Source of the DNA: Laspinema olomoucense D3b
GTDB lineage: Bacteria > Cyanobacteriota > Cyanobacteriia > Cyanobacteriales > Laspinemataceae
Assembly: GCF_025370785.1 (NCBI RefSeq)
Contig: NZ_JAMXFA010000024.1
Location: 37,236-101,235 of the forward strand
Reading direction: 5' to 3'
DNA: 64,000 nucleotides
In this document: in pieces, positions 44,838 through 53,700 of the stretch
Layout of the letters: every line of letters begins with the position of its first letter
How positions within the stretch are numbered: position 1 is the stretch's first letter
Position numbers and translations under genes: made by a program
Notes under the pieces: model-generated
Databases searched by the model: none
Told to the model about the DNA's origin: nothing
The model's input: only the letters and a program-made list of their open reading frames with translations

Positions 44838-46952
44838 TTAGAAGAGGAATATGTCATTCCGGGTAATCGTACCAGTCTGGATAGTAGCAAGGGTGATCAC
44901 GTCATTGGTAGTGGTACCGGCGTCCGCGGTCGCACCATTTGCATCCCAGATCAAGTACCCACCCTGATTGGTAGGGTTGAAGATGATCGCCGCAGGGGTG
45001 TCTTTCTGGAGCAGGCCCTCGAAGCTACCCCCATAAGGCACGTCTGCCTTGGTAGTGAAGAAGTCGATGTCGGTCCGCAGTCCAGCGATCGCCTCTTCGT
45101 CTAAATTAAAGCCCTCAAGGCTGAGGTAGATTTTATCAGTACCACTCTGGAAGCTGGTGATGGTATCACCGCGGTTGGTGTTGTTTCCTGCGGTAATCAC
45201 ACCGTTCTCCACTGTGACGTCATCAAGGGCATCAGCAATACTGGAGAAGAGGAAGGCATCGGCTGCACCAGCAGTTCCAATCAGGCTATCCGCACCGTGG
45301 AACCCTTCCAGGGTATCCAAGCCGGGACCATCTGCGCGGATGGTATCCCCTTCTTCACTTCCTACGAGGAAGTCATTACCGCTACCGCCCATCAGGGTGT
45401 CATCCTTAGACCCGGCAACCAGCACGTTATCGCCTGCGACAGCAATCAGCAGATTTCCACCGCCACCGTTGCGGGCGTAGAGGGAGTCATTGCCTTCGCC
45501 ACCGATCAGGGTGTTGTTTGTGCCACCATCGAGGATTAGGGTATCGTTGCCTTTGTCCCCTGCTAGATAAGAATTGGATTTCGATGCCACGATGGAATCG
45601 TTGTCTTGACCACCGTACAGCGTCACCAAGTCGGCTCCACCAACTAGGGAGTCGTTCCCTTGGTTACCAAAGCCCATGCTGGAGGCTCCGCCGACGGATA
45701 AGAGGTCAAGATTGTTTCCAGCGATCGTGTCATTGTCTTCGATGTTGCCACCAATTAAGGTATCGCGCGCACCGCGACTGAGCATCGAATCGTTACCTTT
45801 ATCTCCATACAGGAGGTTGGTGCCGCCACCCACGATTGCGGTGCTACCCGTGACTTCGGAGTAACCGGAAACCACGGTGTCATTATCTTGTCCACCATAT
45901 AGGGTGCTCCGAGAGAACCCGGTGGTTTCTAAGTAGTCTGCGCCAGTATTCCCGAACACCAGGACCTGACTGCCTCGGTTGAACAGGGAATCATCCCCCT
46001 CGGCCCCGGTCATGGTCTGGCGTCCGCGATCGCCACCGTAGGAGTAGATGTAATCACTCCCGGTTCCGCCGTTTAAGAAGTTGTTGCGAGGATACCCTGC
46101 GAGTGCGCGTTGCGCCCCTGCTACGGTGTTAACGCCCTCTTCCTCTAACCCGAGTTCTAGAGGAGCATCTTTACTGAGCATGAACAGGGAGTCGTTTCCT
46201 TCACCCCCAATCAGGCTGTCGCGATCGCCGATCCCAAAGATGACATCATTGCCTTTGTCACCGCTGAGATAGTTGCGTCCGGGGTTTCTGGGAACCGCTA
46301 CGCCATCTTCTACAACGACGCCCACTCCCAAGCCTGCTGCTGCACCTGCACCCGATCCACCGCCAAATAAGAACGGAGGAACGAAGCCGATGCCACCAAT
46401 GGTATCGGGAACGAAGGCTGCGCCTCCACCCCCGGAACCTGAGCCACTACCGGCGACTTCAATCACCTGGATCGTATCGTCGCCAATACCACCGTAGAGG
46501 GTATCTGCACCTAAGCCGGAGCCACTGATGAAGTCATCTCCGCCGTTTCCAAAGGCGAGGTTGCCCCCTAGTCCGTTACCAAAGTTGAAAATATCGTCGC
46601 TGTCTTCTCCTCGGTTTTCGGCTTGGTTGTTGGTGCCACCGTAAACCGTGTCGCGACCTAAGCTGCCTCGGGCTTCATACCGATCTTGCCCTAAGTCGCC
46701 GAAGAAGACGCTCCCGCCTCCTTTGCTCACCAAAAAGTCATCGTCTTGACCCCCATAAAGGGTGTCTCCTGCGGTGCTAGAGGACAGGGAATCATTTTCT
46801 GTATTCCCAAAAATTAAACTCCCACCGACGGTATCGGTGGTAATAAAATCGCTTCCCGTTAGGCCCACAACCGTATCGGCGCCTAGGCCAAACGAAGCTA
46901 AATCTAGGGTATCGTTCGGGTTTAACGGGTTTGTATCTAGTATTCTAACCAT
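44838..46952 (-). CDS. RTX-type calcium-binding repeat protein, likely type I secretion substrate
   Basis: 704 residues, acidic and almost free of Cys and Lys. Built of hemolysin-type nonapeptide repeats: LYGGQDDDFLV, LYGGIGDDTIQ, LAGDKGNDTLILDGG, LIGGEGNDSLY and MGGSGNDFLVG, forming Ca-binding beta-rolls. No N-terminal signal; a C-terminal domain (~560-704, with ADAFLFSSIADALDD and the end TGTITRNDIFLF) carries the probable uncleaved export signal, as in type I substrates. A Gly/Ser-rich insert (~165-215) interrupts the repeats. The type I exporter genes lie 10 kb away. Surface layer or adhesin role is inferred. Own terminator at 44778-44804. Confidence 0.88.
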   Translation of the reverse strand: MVRILDTNPLNPNDTLDLASFGLGADTVVGLTGSDFITTDTVGGSLIFGNTENDSLSSSTAGDTLYGGQDDDFLVSKGGGSVFFGDLGQDRYEARGSLGRDTVYGGTNNQAENRGEDSDDIFNFGNGLGGNLAFGNGGDDFISGSGLGADTLYGGIGDDTIQVIEVAGSGSGSGGGGAAFVPDTIGGIGFVPPFLFGGGSGAGAAAGLGVGVVVEDGVAVPRNPGRNYLSGDKGNDVIFGIGDRDSLIGGEGNDSLFMLSKDAPLELGLEEEGVNTVAGAQRALAGYPRNNFLNGGTGSDYIYSYGGDRGRQTMTGAEGDDSLFNRGSQVLVFGNTGADYLETTGFSRSTLYGGQDNDTVVSGYSEVTGSTAIVGGGTNLLYGDKGNDSMLSRGARDTLIGGNIEDNDTIAGNNLDLLSVGGASSMGFGNQGNDSLVGGADLVTLYGGQDNDSIVASKSNSYLAGDKGNDTLILDGGTNNTLIGGEGNDSLYARNGGGGNLLIAVAGDNVLVAGSKDDTLMGGSGNDFLVGSEEGDTIRADGPGLDTLEGFHGADSLIGTAGAADAFLFSSIADALDDVTVENGVITAGNNTNRGDTITSFQSGTDKIYLSLEGFNLDEEAIAGLRTDIDFFTTKADVPYGGSFEGLLQKDTPAAIIFNPTNQGGYLIWDANGATADAGTTTNDVITLATIQTGTITRNDIFLF

Positions 46953-47880
46953 TCAGTTTCTCACTCCTCATCTGTTTCGTGTCGTCCTTGTCAAGTCTGC
47001 TCAGGCAGCTAACCTAGGAAACCCTTGACTTCGGTTGAGTCGTCTGGACTTTCTGTCAGCAGCAAGTCTAGCCCAATTGGGTGCTAATGTCTAGTCTGGC
47101 AAGATGGCAAAAATTTAGCTGTTCCAACTGTGACCGATTAGCATGGCTCATTGATTTTAGCTTGACAATGCTGGGGTGCACGACTATGATACCAATCCGA
47201 GAGTTCCCTTTCCTTAAAATGGCTCAAAATGCCTACCCAGGCAGCTCTTATTCCTCTATTCTGTGTTTTCTTTTTCTGACCCGGCAGATCGCAGGAAAGT
47301 TTATCAAATAGGGGGCCAGTCGGCCAACCCTCCAGGGGGGAACCCGGGAAAAAACCTCGCTGTGACTTGCAATTATCGGGTTAAACGGGGTTAAGAGGAT
47401 TTAGGGACTGCTAGGGGTGGGAACGCGGTGTTCCAGAGGCGATCGCCTCTTTTGTCCCTACACCATCAAAGCTGGACAGATCAGCACCGCTCCTAGGGGC
47501 CATTCGCTTCGCTTGATTTAGAGAACCGAAATCTCTTGTCTTTACATTATTGATTAAACAGACGCAAAATCTCTCGTTTCTACATTAATTGTTTTAACCG
47601 CATGAGTTAAACCACCCCACAATTTTTCATCTCTACTCCGATTCTCAAAGAGCGCAAAGACTAGCCAACCAGATTTTACTGTAATCTTATATACGATCCC
47701 CGAGGGGGTTCTATAGGGAATTACTATAAATCGGAGAAAATACGGCGAATTATTACGAAGTTGTTATTCTGGCGGTGGACAGGGACGATGCCATCAAGGG
47801 CGGGGCATAAGGCAAAGTAGGGGCAGGGAGCAGTTTTGATTTAGGATTGCTATGGGAGTCAAGACCGAAAATCCGTGGGG
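46953..47880. other. divergent spacer between the RTX and TPR-GT41 genes
   Basis: 928 bp. The 76-codon frame at 47081-47311 has no family features and is not called. A HIP1-centred palindrome AGAGGCGATCGCCTCT lies at 47435-47450 followed by TTTT, and an imperfect ~33-bp tandem repeat (AAATCTCTNGT...TACATTA) at 47527-47598. Promoters for both genes should be here. Confidence 0.55.
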
Positions 47881-50310
47881 ATGAGGGAAATATCTGTGGT
47901 TGATCTGGAAAAAGCTGGAGTTTGGATCCAGCGCGGCAATCAGTTGAGAGCACAGGGGCAGTGGTCGGGAGCGATCGCCTTTTATCAAGAAGCCCTGAAT
48001 TTTAACCCGGATGCGGTTGACGCTTATTGCCAACTGGGGGACCTCTATTGGCGGCAGGGCCAATGGACTGAGGCGATCGCCTACTGTCAAGGGGCGCTCA
48101 AACTGGACCCTCAATCAGCCCATGCCTACAAGACCCTGGGCAATATCCTCCAATCCCAAGAAAAGTGGGCCGCATCGGAACGCGCTTACCAACAGGCGGT
48201 ACAGATTATGCCTGAGTTTGCTGCGGTTCATGCTAATTTGGGGAGCCTCTACTATCGCCAGGGGGAGTCTGAACGAGCGATCGCCTGCTACCAAAAAGCA
48301 CTCACCCTGGAACCCTCCCAAGCTGGCATTCACTGGAACCTCGGGACCCTCTATCACGATCTAGGCCGCTTAGGGGAGGCCCTGGAGTCCTGGCAGGAGG
48401 CATTGCGCCTGGAACCCTCTATGGGAAACGCCGAACGGCATTTAAAAATCGGAAATACCCTCTTAGCACTGGCACGAGTTGAGGAAGCGATTCACCACTA
48501 CCAACAGGCGATCGACCTTGACCCCAACTTTTCCTCAGCCCATTCTAATCTCGGCAACGCCCTGATTCAACAGGGGTCCTTAGGGGCAGGGATTGCGGCC
48601 CTGAAAACTGCCCAATCCCTCAGCCCCCAGTCACCCGGAATTCATTACAATTTAGGTCAAGCCCTTCTACAACAAGGGCATCAGCATCAACAACTGAGTG
48701 GATCAGCATGGCAAGAGGTCGTGGACTGTTTTCTACAGGCGATCGCCCTTGATCCAGACTTAATCCCAGCACATCATGCCTTGTTCTATCTAATTCGGTC
48801 GCGAGACCCCTTCGGAATCGACTTTGACTCCCTTCTACAAGCTGCCGAAGACTATTTAAGCCGCGCCCAAGGCCCCACTAAACTGTTAGCTGCCCTGCCC
48901 TACCTCTCCTTATGTTTACATGGGGGATATAGCGAATTAGCTCAAGAAACCTTTCTCACCCTAGAAACACAGCTTCAGTCGGACCTGGATCGCCTAGACT
49001 TCGACTCGATCGCCTTGCTTTATTCTCGGCTGATGTTTTCTCAACCCCATCTGCGCGATGATGCTAGAACCAATCTAACCTTAGCGAAACTGCTGGGCGC
49101 TAAAAATCAAGCCCGCCTCAACCAACAACTAATCTCCTCCCCCCATCCCCCCACTCTTCCCCATCTTCCCCATCCCCCCACTCTCCCCCATCTAAAAATC
49201 GGCTTCCTCTCTCCTCATTTCCGCCGCCATTCTATCGGATGGTGCAGTGCAGATATTATCCGCGAGTTATCGGCCCTATCTGCTGAAATCTATCTCTATG
49301 TGACACAAGTACAAGCTAGGGATGATAAAACCGAAGAGTTCCAGAACCTAGCCACCCAATTTTATCAACCGCAAAGTGGTGATTTTGAATCGGCGCGATT
49401 AGAGATTTGGGAGCAAATTTGCCAGGACCAAATTGATATTTTAGTGGATTTAGATTCAGTCACCTGTTCTGAGCAGTTAGAAATTTTGTACCATCAACCT
49501 GCCCCGATTTGCCTATCTTGGCTGGGATTTGATGCCCCTTTTTTATGTTCATCTCATTACTTTTTAGGCGATCGGCACACCCATCCCCCAGGTATTGAAG
49601 CGGATTACATTGAGCAGTTAATCCGAATGCCCGATTCCTTTGTGGCGGTTTCCGGATTTAAGCGGCAATCCGTCGAGCGAGAAGTGGTCCGGTTGAGCCT
49701 AGGAATTAATTGGCAACAGATTGCCTATCTCTGTGTCGCGCCCGGTAAAAAACTGAATCGGGAGTTAGTTTTAGCTCAAATTGAGATCCTTAAGCAGGTC
49801 CCCAATAGTGTGTTAATCCATAAAGGCGAAGGAGAGCGATCGGCTATTGGGCAACTCTATCAACAAGCCTGTGCTGAGTTAGGAGTACCCAACAATCGAG
49901 TTATTTTAATATCAAGAACGCAAACCGAAGAACAGCACCGGACTATCTACGAATGTGCGGATATTTTATTAGATTCCTATCCCTACAATGGCGGGACTCA
50001 TACCCTTGAAGCCTTGTGGTTTAACCTACCCCTCGTCACCCGGGTGGGAGAATTGTGTCTGGCGCGGATGGGATATTCATTCCTCAATACTCTAGGCATT
50101 GAGAGTGGAATCGCCCGGAGTTGGGAAGAGTATATAGAGTGGGGAATTCGGTTGGGGCATGAGGTTAAAATTAGGCAAGATATTCGGCATCAATTAATCC
50201 GGTCTAAGCAACCTCAACACCTATCTCATTTGTGGAATCCGGCTAAATTTGCTCAGGATATGTATGGCATTTTTGAAGAGCTAAAAAAACAGCAAATCTC
50301 TGTCAATTAA
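47881..50310 (+). CDS. TPR - O-GlcNAc-transferase-like (GT41/SPINDLY) protein
   Basis: 809 residues from ATG 47881 (a GTG at 47875 is possible). Residues ~10-270 are seven or so TPRs (AIAYCQGALKLDPQSAHAYKTLGNILQ and similar), then a helical stretch, then a GT41 catalytic region ~440-795: IGFLSPHFRRHSIGW, QPAPICLSWLGFDAP, and DILLDSYPYNGGTHTLEALWFNLPLVTRVGE, all close to the OGT consensus. The linker at ~423-439 (SSPHPPTLPHLPHPP) is an in-frame CCCCATC-type microsatellite. Likely transfers a sugar to Ser/Thr of a protein docked on the TPRs; the RTX protein next door is a candidate acceptor (inference). Confidence 0.9.
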   Translation: MREISVVDLEKAGVWIQRGNQLRAQGQWSGAIAFYQEALNFNPDAVDAYCQLGDLYWRQGQWTEAIAYCQGALKLDPQSAHAYKTLGNILQSQEKWAASERAYQQAVQIMPEFAAVHANLGSLYYRQGESERAIACYQKALTLEPSQAGIHWNLGTLYHDLGRLGEALESWQEALRLEPSMGNAERHLKIGNTLLALARVEEAIHHYQQAIDLDPNFSSAHSNLGNALIQQGSLGAGIAALKTAQSLSPQSPGIHYNLGQALLQQGHQHQQLSGSAWQEVVDCFLQAIALDPDLIPAHHALFYLIRSRDPFGIDFDSLLQAAEDYLSRAQGPTKLLAALPYLSLCLHGGYSELAQETFLTLETQLQSDLDRLDFDSIALLYSRLMFSQPHLRDDARTNLTLAKLLGAKNQARLNQQLISSPHPPTLPHLPHPPTLPHLKIGFLSPHFRRHSIGWCSADIIRELSALSAEIYLYVTQVQARDDKTEEFQNLATQFYQPQSGDFESARLEIWEQICQDQIDILVDLDSVTCSEQLEILYHQPAPICLSWLGFDAPFLCSSHYFLGDRHTHPPGIEADYIEQLIRMPDSFVAVSGFKRQSVEREVVRLSLGINWQQIAYLCVAPGKKLNRELVLAQIEILKQVPNSVLIHKGEGERSAIGQLYQQACAELGVPNNRVILISRTQTEEQHRTIYECADILLDSYPYNGGTHTLEALWFNLPLVTRVGELCLARMGYSFLNTLGIESGIARSWEEYIEWGIRLGHEVKIRQDIRHQLIRSKQPQHLSHLWNPAKFAQDMYGIFEELKKQQISVN
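49141..49193. repeat. in-frame CCCCATC-type microsatellite in the TPR-GT41 gene
   Basis: CCCCATC, CCCCACTC and TTCCCCATC units code for a Pro/His/Leu-rich linker between the TPR-side helices and the GT41 domain. It is the reverse complement type of the G-rich tract at 31546-31668. Confidence 0.75.
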
Positions 50311-50336
50311 ATCACTAAAGAAGGATTTACCGAATT

Positions 50337-50624
50337 ATGGCTGAAATCAAACAGGAACAACAACATCCCCAAGCTCGTAAAGATCGCGAGACTCTGGATA
50401 AAATTTTAGCAGGAGATCTAAACGAATATAATCTGGCGGAATTAGCTCGATTGCGAATTCGATATCGAGGATTTCCGGGTTCCCGGGATGTCTGGAGTGA
50501 CATCGAAAAAGTGTTATCCCGGTGGAATATGACTGAAGAGGATTTATTTGAAAAAACCCGCGAGATTCACCGGAAAGGTCGAGTCTATCGAGCGCAAGAT
50601 AGTGATAGTGAAGATTGGATGTAA
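50337..50624 (+). CDS. small cyanobacterial protein, DUF3288-like
   Basis: 95 residues, charged, no signal peptide. DYNLAELARLRIRYRGFPG-type sequence (here EYNLAELARLRIRYRGF), QQHPQARKDRE at the start and TEEDLFEKTREIH match my recollection of DUF3288, a conserved cyanobacterial family of unknown function. AAGAAGG lies ~8 nt before the ATG. Follows the TPR-GT41 gene by 26 bp, so the two may be co-transcribed, though DUF3288 genes are conserved in many contexts. Confidence 0.75.
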   Translation: MAEIKQEQQHPQARKDRETLDKILAGDLNEYNLAELARLRIRYRGFPGSRDVWSDIEKVLSRWNMTEEDLFEKTREIHRKGRVYRAQDSDSEDWM

Positions 50625-50643
50625 TCGGAGGAGAGGGGTAGCA

Positions 50644-50709
50644 AGAAACCGGGTTTTTTTTATCAATTTATGATGAAAAGGCAACAAGTTTTACGGAAAC
50701 CCGGTTTCT
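50644..50709. repeat. AAACCGGGTTTCT inverted pair between convergent genes
   Basis: AGAAACCGGGTTT (50644-50656, followed by TTTT) and AAACCCGGTTTCT (50697-50709) form a 13-bp inverted repeat between the DUF3288-like gene (+) and the 2674-residue gene (-). Likely a bidirectional terminator; same repeat family as 9255-9353. Confidence 0.7.
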
Positions 50710-50733
50710 ATCCTGGGGGACAATTAATTCCGA

Positions 50734-53700
50734 TTAAACATTCACCCAATCCGGTAAGGTTTGGGAGGAGAGGGGGAGGCGATCGCGCTGTTGATATAAC
50801 AGAAGGGCTAGGACTGCATTCATCCCCAAGGGCGCATTTAGTCCGGAGGTCAGTTTATCCATTAACTCCTGAACAAAGGTCTGTTCTGTAGCCGGTAATG
50901 GCTCATTTTGAATGCCACTGTTGAGGACACTTTGATGCGCTTTGCCGAGTTCATAGGTATAGCATTCGCGCAGGCGATCGCTAGGTATTTGCAACCACAA
51001 CTCAGCAAATTCTCGCCGCAGTTGGAGCAATTCCCGGTGAATAGATTCATCAGACGGGTCAATATAATACAGGTTGGCACAACCGATCAGGCGATTGAGA
51101 AATTCCTGAGAAACAGAGACTGGTGTAGCGGGAGTAGGGGTAGATATAGCACTCGCCATTGCACCAGAAGTCTGTCCCTTTTGAAACAATTGCTCAAACA
51201 AATTCCCCATTTTCTGGCCGTAGACAGCACTATCTAAAAAGGGCGGATTTTGCTGCATTTTTTGCTGGATTTGCTGGCGATAGTGATGGCGCAGTTGCGG
51301 GTTTGTTGCGAGTTTAATCGCTAATTGGATATAACCGGGTTCGTCCTGGGCGATTAAATCAGCAAGGTGGATTTCGCGCAGGAGTGCAGAAGCTTGGCGA
51401 GACCTTAAGCTACTTCCTTCCCAGGCGATCGCTGGAATTCCCAGTTGTAACGGATCTAGTAAAGAAGTTGCCCCACTATAGGGATAGGAATCCAGATAAA
51501 CATCGGCAAGTTTGACACATTCTTTAATATCCGCTGGACTCGGCAGGGTATTAATCAGGACTAACCGACGTTTATCGACTCCATTTTGAGCAAAAATTCG
51601 GTGGATTCGTTCCAAAAAGGGGAGGGCTGGATAAGAGGAATTCCAGGCCGGACCAAAGGGATATAAGACTAAAATAGAATGGGGAACGGCGGCGATAATT
51701 TTAGCCCAAGTTTCGGTAAGTTCGGGAAGAATTTTGTAGAAGTTAGCCCCGGACATAAACACCACCGTTTCCTCTGTTGCACCCCAGCTTGCCCGAGTTG
51801 GATTGACGGTGGAGGCGGGTTCAGGTAAAGGGAACCGGAAACATAATCCCGACCCTTCAATATTGACCAGTTTCTCGCGGTACTGTTCACTGCTGGTAGT
51901 CGTGGGGGCGGTTAAATTGCCAGCAATATAGTAGTCAATATTGCGAATGCCGGTGGTAACCGGGGAGGCAATTGAGGTGACTTGGACTCGGGCGAGTCGG
52001 TGTTGGGCGAGGGCAGTTAAGGGTTTATTAAGTTCGGTAATATTGGTGCCAATGAAGAGGATATCTAAGTCCTCGTTGCGGAGGGTTTGGACTTGTGCTG
52101 AGAGGTTTTCTGGCAGTTTCACGAGGCGATCGGCTCGACTTTGACAATACCATTCGAGTTGACTGCCATTGGCCCAAGACGCATAGAGGACAATCTCAAA
52201 CCGATCGCGATCCAGATGTTCAAAAACTGGCAAGGTTGCAAAAGTTTCCGTTGCTGGATTGAAATGGTCCCTCAAAATTCCCAGGCGAATTTTGGGGCGA
52301 TTTGGGGAAGGGGTTGGGAAGACATAATCCACTTCAAAACCCCTATTTTTGAGTGCCCATTCAATAATCTCCCCTCGCTGACTGTAGACAGATTTGAGGT
52401 TAGCAAGGGTGAAGTACAAGGGCGCAAAGTTAGCATTTCCCTGGGTGAAAAATTCAGCTACGCTTTGCCAGAGGGCTGAGTCAAGATTACTGAATATTTT
52501 TTGATGGACATATTCTAACCACCCTTGGAAATGGCGATAATATTGTTCGACTTCTCCGGTTTCGTGGAACAGGGTAGGACTAGCAAACATAAATTTGAGA
52601 TAATCCTGGGCGAACCATTTTGGAATCGGTGCGTTTTTGTAGGGAATGGGGAGGTGATGGGGATAGCAATAGAGGGTGGCAGCAATGAAGGATTGCAGGG
52701 CAGTGGGTGCATCAAATCCCTGGGCAATTCCCACCGAAAGTTTACGGATGAGTGCTTGTTCGCTGGGGGTAATAGCGTGATGTTTGATGTCAGTATCTAG
52801 CAGGGTTTTATGGGCCTTGCCAAGTTCACCTAAATAGGCGGATTGTAATTGTTCTTCGGGGGTATTTAACCATTGCTGGGCCAGTTGTTGGCGGGTTTGC
52901 TGGAGATCAGTTAAAGTTTCGGGTTCTACAGGGGTGGGGGAAATGGGAGTGGCGATCGCCTCTTTCCGTGGGTTTTGTGCTGTAGCAACTAAGGTTGAAC
53001 GGACAATTTCGGCCATTTTTGCCCAGGAAAATTGGTTGGTTCGTTGAAATCCAGCGGCGATTAACGGATTGCGAACTTGGGGTTTTTGAATCTCCTGCAT
53101 GGCATTGACGAGACCGTCGATATCGTTGTCATTCACATAAATGACCGATTGTCCAGCAACTTCTGGAATTGCCCCATTTGGACAAGTAATAACTGGGCAT
53201 CCACAAGCCATTGCTTCGAGGATAGGCAACCCAAAGCCTTCGTATTTTGAGGGATAAATGAGAGCCACTGCACCGGAATAAGCTAATCGCAACTCGCGAT
53301 CGCTCAAATGGAGAAGGTGGATCTGAGTATCGGTGACGTAGGGTTGAAATTCCGCTTCTAATGTAGCTATGCCTCCCACACATAGAATCTGAAATTCTCG
53401 GCGGGAGGGGAGTTTTGCGAATGCCTGGAAGAATAAGATGGCGTTTTTATAGCTATTAATATTACTGCGGCTACCGACCCATAGAAAATAGGGTTTCGAT
53501 ATGTTGTATTTAGATTTAAAAGAGTTAATTTCCCCTGGGGGAGTCGGGGCAAATTCCGGATGAATTCCGCAATGGGCAACCGTCACGCGATCGCCAGGAA
53601 TTTCCGGGAAAAATTTAACCAAATCTCGGGCGGTTTGTTCAGAAATGGTAATATAGGCAGAACCATGACGGATGCCGTGATGTTTTTCCCGCCACATGGG

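Noticed and set aside
45157..46497. Plus-strand Pro/Ser-rich ORFs antisense to the RTX gene
   Set aside because: They mirror the repetitive Gly/Asp codons of the RTX repeats; no independent coding evidence.
47081..47311. 76-codon ORF upstream of the RTX gene
   Set aside because: No family features and an unbalanced composition; likely part of the promoter region.
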